Positions 60,700-64,000 of a stretch of DNA of 64,000 nt are shown here, piece by piece. The position numbers were made by a program, and so were the translations under genes. Source of the DNA: Paenibacillus endophyticus. GTDB lineage: Bacteria; Bacillota; Bacilli; Paenibacillales; Paenibacillaceae. The notes beneath the pieces were generated by a model, which worked only from the letters and a program-made list of their open reading frames with translations, was not told the origin of the DNA and searched no databases. Each line of letters opens with the position of its first letter. Position 1 is the first letter of the stretch. The stretch spans positions 62,001 to 126,000 of the forward strand of contig NZ_JACHXW010000004.1 of the NCBI RefSeq assembly GCF_014192395.1, read 5' to 3'.

Positions 60700-61421
60700 A
60701 GCAATGATTTCTCTCGTTCTGTCAGTCGTCTGCCGCTGACGTCAAGCACGAGCTTGCCGCCTTTCAGGCCAAGAATCCGGTCGGCAAAACGCTCTGCCCA
60801 ATCCCCTTGATGCATAACAGCGATGACGATAACGCCCTGCTCTTTGCATAGCGCTTTCAAATCCGTCAGCACTTGATCCGCTGTATGCGGATCAAGACCC
60901 GATACGGGCTCATCAGCCGCAATAACCTTCGCGCCATGAACGAGCGCTCTTGCGATAGCCATCCGCTGGCGTTCGCCGCCGCTTAGCGTGCTCGCCTTCT
61001 GATGGGCTTTATCTATAAGTCCGCGTTTCTCGATCATATCCATAGCGCCCATGTAATCGTCGCTCCTTACCATGCCTGTCCACCTGCGCCAAGCCGGAGT
61101 TTGTGAAACCGAGCCAATGATTACATTCTTAAGAGCCGTCTTGTTGGGGAACAAGTATGGCTTCTCTTCCACATAAGCTACCTCTTGCTTCACTTTCATT
61201 TTTCCGGAAAAGCCTTGCTTGAAAATATCTTTGCCATCGAATTGGTACGTTCCTTCCGTCCATTTTTCTTGGAGAGCGAGGCAGCGAAGCAAGGTTGACT
61301 TGCCGCTTCCGCTATCTCCTTTTATCGCAATAAAATCGCCAGGATAAGCCTCAAAGCTAATGTCGTCCAGCACCTTAGGCCCGCCGGGAATTCGTCTAGA
61401 TAGATTCTTTATTCTAATCAT
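60696..61421 (-). CDS. ABC ATPase, PhnC-like, no permease nearby
   Basis: 241 residues from the ATG at 61421 (AAGGAG eight bases upstream). Walker A IKGDSGSGKSTLLRCL, signature TLSGGERQRMAIARAL, Walker B VIAADEPVSGLDP, switch His in AVMHQGDWAERF. The sequence style recalls phosphonate-type PhnC or YbbA-type ATPases. No permease or binding protein is in the window, so its partners are unknown. It is divergent from the LexA-box gene, so the two share a regulatory region. Confidence 0.8.
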   Translation of the reverse strand: MIRIKNLSRRIPGGPKVLDDISFEAYPGDFIAIKGDSGSGKSTLLRCLALQEKWTEGTYQFDGKDIFKQGFSGKMKVKQEVAYVEEKPYLFPNKTALKNVIIGSVSQTPAWRRWTGMVRSDDYMGAMDMIEKRGLIDKAHQKASTLSGGERQRMAIARALVHGAKVIAADEPVSGLDPHTADQVLTDLKALCKEQGVIVIAVMHQGDWAERFADRILGLKGGKLVLDVSGRRLTEREKSLL

Positions 61422-61495
61422 TTTCCGCTCTCCTTCTGTTTGCAGCAACTGCTTCTATGAATCTAGTTTACGTTAAACAAAAAACAGTTTCCATA

Positions 61496-61509
61496 CGAAC
61501 AAATGTTTG
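61496..61509. promoter_or_regulatory. LexA (SOS) box 1
   Basis: CGAACAAATGTTTG fits the Gram-positive LexA/DinR consensus CGAAC-N4-GTTYG completely. It lies directly before the -10 box TATAAT (61511-61516), inside the promoter spacer (weak -35 TTTCCA at 61488-61493). Confidence 0.75.
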
Positions 61510-61523
61510 GTATAATAAAAACA

Positions 61524-61537
61524 AGAACAAACGTTCC
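61524..61537. promoter_or_regulatory. LexA (SOS) box 2
   Basis: AGAACAAACGTTCC keeps the GAAC-N4-GTTC core; the outer bases differ from consensus. It lies just after the -10 box, near the expected start point. Two boxes around one -10 indicate tight repression. Confidence 0.6.
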
Positions 61538-61579
61538 ATTGATCGTCGAATTCAACCATTTGGAGGAGGCCTGATCACC

Positions 61580-61804
61580 ATGAATAACATCTGCGAAAAT
61601 TTCCGTTATGTAGAGAATGAACGTACTGGACGCGACTTAACTTTTAAGTTTTACGCCGATGGACGGCTTATCATCATCGATAATGTTGCAGAGGAGGTGA
61701 TCACTCCCAAGGACTTGAAAGGCGCAAGCAAAGATTTTTATGTTCGCAGGCGAATAGCTTTTATTAAAAATCAATTAAGAGCCTCGCAGCTCAAATATGC
61801 ATAA
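61580..61804 (+). CDS. 74-residue SOS-controlled protein, unknown function
   Basis: From the ATG at 61580 (GGAGGAGG 10 bases upstream); upstream in-frame codons lie before the promoter. The protein is small and basic: NNICENFRYVENERTGRDLT, FKFYADGRLIIIDNVAEEVI, then a helical, Arg/Lys-rich tail (DFYVRRRIAFIKNQLRASQL). No known domain. Two LexA boxes flank its -10 box, so it should be induced by DNA damage. It has no LysM domain, so it is not YneA. Confidence 0.7.
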   Translation: MNNICENFRYVENERTGRDLTFKFYADGRLIIIDNVAEEVITPKDLKGASKDFYVRRRIAFIKNQLRASQLKYA

Positions 61805-61814
61805 TGTTACGTAA

Positions 61815-61846
61815 GAGGAGAGCCGGGAATAACCCCTGCTCTCCTC
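61815..61846. terminator. GC-rich hairpin between convergent small genes
   Basis: Stem GAGGAGAGC/GCTCTCCTC (61815-61823 with 61838-61846), about 10 bases after the SOS gene stop. A T-run is missing on both sides, so termination is only probable. Confidence 0.45.
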
Positions 61847-61871
61847 TGCATGTTTATATTCGCTGCTTTTT

Positions 61872-62009
61872 CTATGGAAGCTGTTTGTTTATGCCATTAA
61901 GGCTTGGTGGACGCTTGGCGAATTTGTCAGTTTTAAGCTTGCCTGATTGCCCGCGCAAGCTGGAATGATTTTGGAAATTATCGCCCTTATTGTTTCTAAT
62001 GTTGACCAT
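61872..62009 (-). CDS. 45-residue hydrophilic peptide
   Basis: ATG at 62009 with the full ribosome site GGAGGTGATT upstream; a longer in-frame start (62120) lacks one. The peptide is rich in Asn, Gly, Lys and Ser (VNIRNNKGDNFQNHSSLRGQ, then SGKLKTDKFAKRPPSLNGIN). Size and composition recall minor acid-soluble spore proteins, but no family signature is recognised. No cysteines. Confidence 0.6.
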   Translation of the reverse strand: MVNIRNNKGDNFQNHSSLRGQSGKLKTDKFAKRPPSLNGINKQLP

Positions 62010-62154
62010 CTCAATCACCTCCACGTATAGCATGCCTAATATACTGGATAATGATGTGATATCCGTACAACCTTTCCTCGTACATTGACTCCACCCCTCC
62101 ACTTGCGGTAGATTGATCATACAGTTTCAAGTCCCGCAAAGGAGATCGCATATT

Positions 62155-62889
62155 ATGAAACAACAAATTATGTTTGACCTCGACGATACACTCATTCACT
62201 GCAACAAATACTTCTATTTGGTCATTGACCAGTTCATCGATGCGATGACGACTTGGTTCGGTAGCTCACCGCTAGTATCAGCCCAAGCGATCCGTGATAA
62301 GCAGATGGAGATCGATATTGCAGGAGTTGCCGTGTTCGGCTTTAAGAGCGAGCATTTCCCGCAATCATTTGTCGACACGTACATTCATTTCTCCCATTTA
62401 ACGGGTCGCAAGCGCTCAACCAATGAAGAGAATCTGTTATGGAAGCTTGGCTTAAGCGTGTATGAACATGATACAGAGCCGTATCCAAATATGGAGCAAA
62501 CTTTGTTTTCATTGGCAGAAGCAGGACACGAGCTGCATTTGTATACGGGTGGCGAGCTGCCTATCCAACGCCGCAAGATTGAGAAAATGAATTTGGAGCG
62601 CTATTTTGAGTCGCGTATCTATATCCGCCGTCTCAAAAACAGCGATGCGCTCGAAAACATCCTATCTACCGGCGTATTTGACAGGAACAGCACTTGGATG
62701 GTCGGCAATTCGATTCGCACAGATGTCGTGCCCGCATTGACTGCAGGTATACACGCTATCCATATGCGCGCCATATCCGAATGGGAGTACAACGTCATTC
62801 AGATCGAGGTAGAGCCGAAAGGCGCTTTCTTGACATTGGATCACCTGAAGGATGTACCTGATGCGATTCATGGTTACGTGAACCGCTAA
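62155..62889 (+). CDS. HAD-family hydrolase
   Basis: 244 residues from the ATG at 62155 (AGGAG ten bases upstream). Motif I MFDLDDTLIHCNKYF (two catalytic Asp), motif II in LYTGGELPIQRRKI, motif IV region WMVGNSIRTDVVPAL. A phosphatase of small metabolites is expected; the substrate is unknown. It is divergent from the 45-residue peptide gene and followed by a perfect terminator. Confidence 0.85.
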   Translation: MKQQIMFDLDDTLIHCNKYFYLVIDQFIDAMTTWFGSSPLVSAQAIRDKQMEIDIAGVAVFGFKSEHFPQSFVDTYIHFSHLTGRKRSTNEENLLWKLGLSVYEHDTEPYPNMEQTLFSLAEAGHELHLYTGGELPIQRRKIEKMNLERYFESRIYIRRLKNSDALENILSTGVFDRNSTWMVGNSIRTDVVPALTAGIHAIHMRAISEWEYNVIQIEVEPKGAFLTLDHLKDVPDAIHGYVNR

Positions 62890-62913
62890 CATTCACTCCT
62901 TATTCACATAAAT

Positions 62914-62956
62914 AGACCCGGCTTGTTCTCATCGCGCAGGAGAACAAGCCGGGTCT
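62914..62956 (+). terminator. Terminator of the HAD gene
   Basis: Perfect 17-bp GC-rich stem (62914-62930 with 62940-62956), 9-base loop, TTTGTTTG after it. Located between convergent HAD and topB genes. Confidence 0.85.
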
Positions 62957-62982
62957 TTGTTTGCGTGCATAGTATAGCGGGA

Positions 62983-64000
62983 TTATTGCTCAATGGATAA
63001 TTCGCCTGTTTCAAGATTGCGGATGACAATTCTGCCTTCAGCAGGCGTACCATCTGCTAGCTGAAGTTTAAGCTTCGTCGTCTTTCCTTTCTCGACGAGC
63101 GATTTTACCTGCGAATCCGTTAAGCTGCGGCCATAGCTCTCTTTCCATATGACGAATTTGCAGCCTTCTTTGTAATGGGAGCAGCCATAGCCCTTCCGTC
63201 CCATAAAGATGGAACCGCCGCAGCCAGGGCTCGGACAATTCGTGATCAATGTTATGGTACCAGGCGATGCGGCTGCAGCCGAAGTGCTTTTTCTGGCGGC
63301 TCCGGTGGCTTTAGGTTTCACGGCTCGAGTCTTGGTAGCTGCTGCCGATTTGCCGGAAGCCCCTCTTCCAGCGCTCGGAGCTTCACTTTCAAAAGATGTT
63401 TTAGCCGCGCGGGATTGGACACGAACTTTATCCACGATCATGGTTGCAAATTTTTTGACATTTTCCATGAATTGCCCGTCTGAAGCGGTTCCTCTCGATA
63501 TTTCGTTCAATCGCCGCTCCCATAAACCAGTCATTTCAGGCGATGTCAACAGGTCTATGCCAGCACCGCGAATCAGCTCGATTGCGGTTCTCCCCTTTTG
63601 GGTAACTAGAATTTTCTTTCCTTGCATTTCGACATATCCGACATTTTTCAGCCGTTCAATGGTTGCTGCCCTCGTGGCCGGCGTGCCTAAGCCTGAGTCC
63701 TTCATTGCATCGCGAACATCCTCATCCTCGATCTGTTTGCCGGCGCTTTCCATCGCTTTAAGCAGTGTTCCTTCGGTATAGTGCTTGGGAGGCTGCGTAT
63801 CTTTTTCCTTCACGATTGCATCCGAGCATACAATTCCTTCGTCTGCCACAATCGAGAACGGTTCGCTTACTTCAATTTCCTCTTCATCCGCATCGTCTTT
63901 ATCCTTGCCTTTCGCGGACGGTTTTGCCTTTTCCTTCTTCTGATCGGCATAAATAACCTTCCAGCCTAAATGCAGAAGCTCTTTCACCGTCGTTTTAAAA
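62983..64000 (-). CDS. topB: DNA topoisomerase III, C-terminal part (cut by window edge)
   Basis: The frame is open to the right edge, about 339 residues. It holds the end of the type IA toprim-associated core: HYTEGTLLKAMESAGKQIED, DSGLGTPATRAATIERLKNV, TSPEMTGLWERRLNEISRGT, followed by an Ala/Lys-rich linker and a C-terminal zinc finger (CPSPGCGGSIFMGRKGYGC). The enzyme relaxes and decatenates DNA. The catalytic tyrosine and toprim domain lie outside. The Asp/Glu-rich insert (GKDKDDADEEEIEV) is typical of this branch. Confidence 0.9.
   Translation of the reverse strand, partial: FKTTVKELLHLGWKVIYADQKKEKAKPSAKGKDKDDADEEEIEVSEPFSIVADEGIVCSDAIVKEKDTQPPKHYTEGTLLKAMESAGKQIEDEDVRDAMKDSGLGTPATRAATIERLKNVGYVEMQGKKILVTQKGRTAIELIRGAGIDLLTSPEMTGLWERRLNEISRGTASDGQFMENVKKFATMIVDKVRVQSRAAKTSFESEAPSAGRGASGKSAAATKTRAVKPKATGAARKSTSAAAASPGTITLITNCPSPGCGGSIFMGRKGYGCSHYKEGCKFVIWKESYGRSLTDSQVKSLVEKGKTTKLKLQLADGTPAEGRIVIRNLETGELSIEQ

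Noticed and set aside
61457..61579. Longer N-terminus for the SOS gene
   Set aside because: It would start upstream of the -10 box and LexA boxes; the ATG at 61580 has the ribosome site.
1..64000. CRISPR arrays, rRNA and tRNA genes, riboswitches
   Set aside because: Looked for while reading; no regular direct-repeat series, no cloverleaf or conserved rRNA blocks, and no recognisable riboswitch core was seen.

Overview
The window reads as chromosomal DNA of a spore-forming Firmicute in the Paenibacillus/Cohnella part of the Bacillales. The supports are a gerA-gerB-gerC germinant-receptor operon, a SleB-like cortex hydrolase, a bacillithiol-linked YpdA reductase, AGGAGG-type ribosome sites with frequent GTG/TTG starts, and U-tailed hairpins between most transcription units. 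No rRNA, tRNA, CRISPR array or intact transposase was found. The left edge cuts an AraC-family regulator and the right edge cuts topB.

Layout. 0-3.3 kb: regulators (AraC, GntR, ROK), with two identical palindromes under the gntR promoter. 3.3-8.6 kb: two small genes, a tiny hydrophobic peptide gene, and a four-gene cell-wall cluster (D-Ala-D-X ligase, alanine/serine racemase-like, VanXY-like peptidase, membrane acyltransferase) that looks like a VanG/VanL-type set with its VanT split in two and no VanRS. 8.6-16.5 kb: five overlapping genes (SWIM, HEAT-like, MoxR AAA+, DUF5682, VWA) matching the E. coli YehL/M/P/Q group. 16.7-21.2 kb: aldo/keto reductase, AraC regulator, acetyltransferase, TIM-barrel enzyme and a Fur-controlled FhuF reductase. 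21.2-26.2 kb: a tyrosine recombinase whose stop codon lies in a dif-like site, then the ger operon headed by a 45-residue membrane peptide. 26.4-33.9 kb: DinG helicase, two-domain glycosyltransferase, ClC channel, UppP, radical SAM protein. 33.9-38.6 kb: an AT-rich, gene-poor stretch with decayed genes, an ECF sigma factor, a lipoprotein, a secreted serine protease and an IS3-end palindrome. 38.6-46.6 kb: a two-component system, redox and metabolic genes, SleB-like hydrolase and an XerS-like recombinase with a second dif-like site upstream. 46.6-50.5 kb: a heterodimeric ABC exporter behind a 36-codon leader peptide and an attenuator. 50.5-64 kb: YpdA, a six-gene run (MOSC, kinase-like, YdjC, MoxR, DUF58, DUF4129), a membrane-anchored Spo0F-like receiver, RsiV-like and GNAT proteins, an orphan ATPase, a small gene under two LexA boxes, a HAD phosphatase and topB.

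Most interesting items: (1) the leader-peptide attenuator upstream of the ABC exporter; (2) the split-VanT cluster with a racemase lacking the usual gate tyrosine; (3) two dif-like sites, each beside a tyrosine recombinase gene; (4) a small SOS-type gene with paired LexA boxes; (5) unlisted micro-genes at 4260-4340, 26100-26237 and 50329-50439. All functional assignments come from reading motifs by eye; no database search was run.
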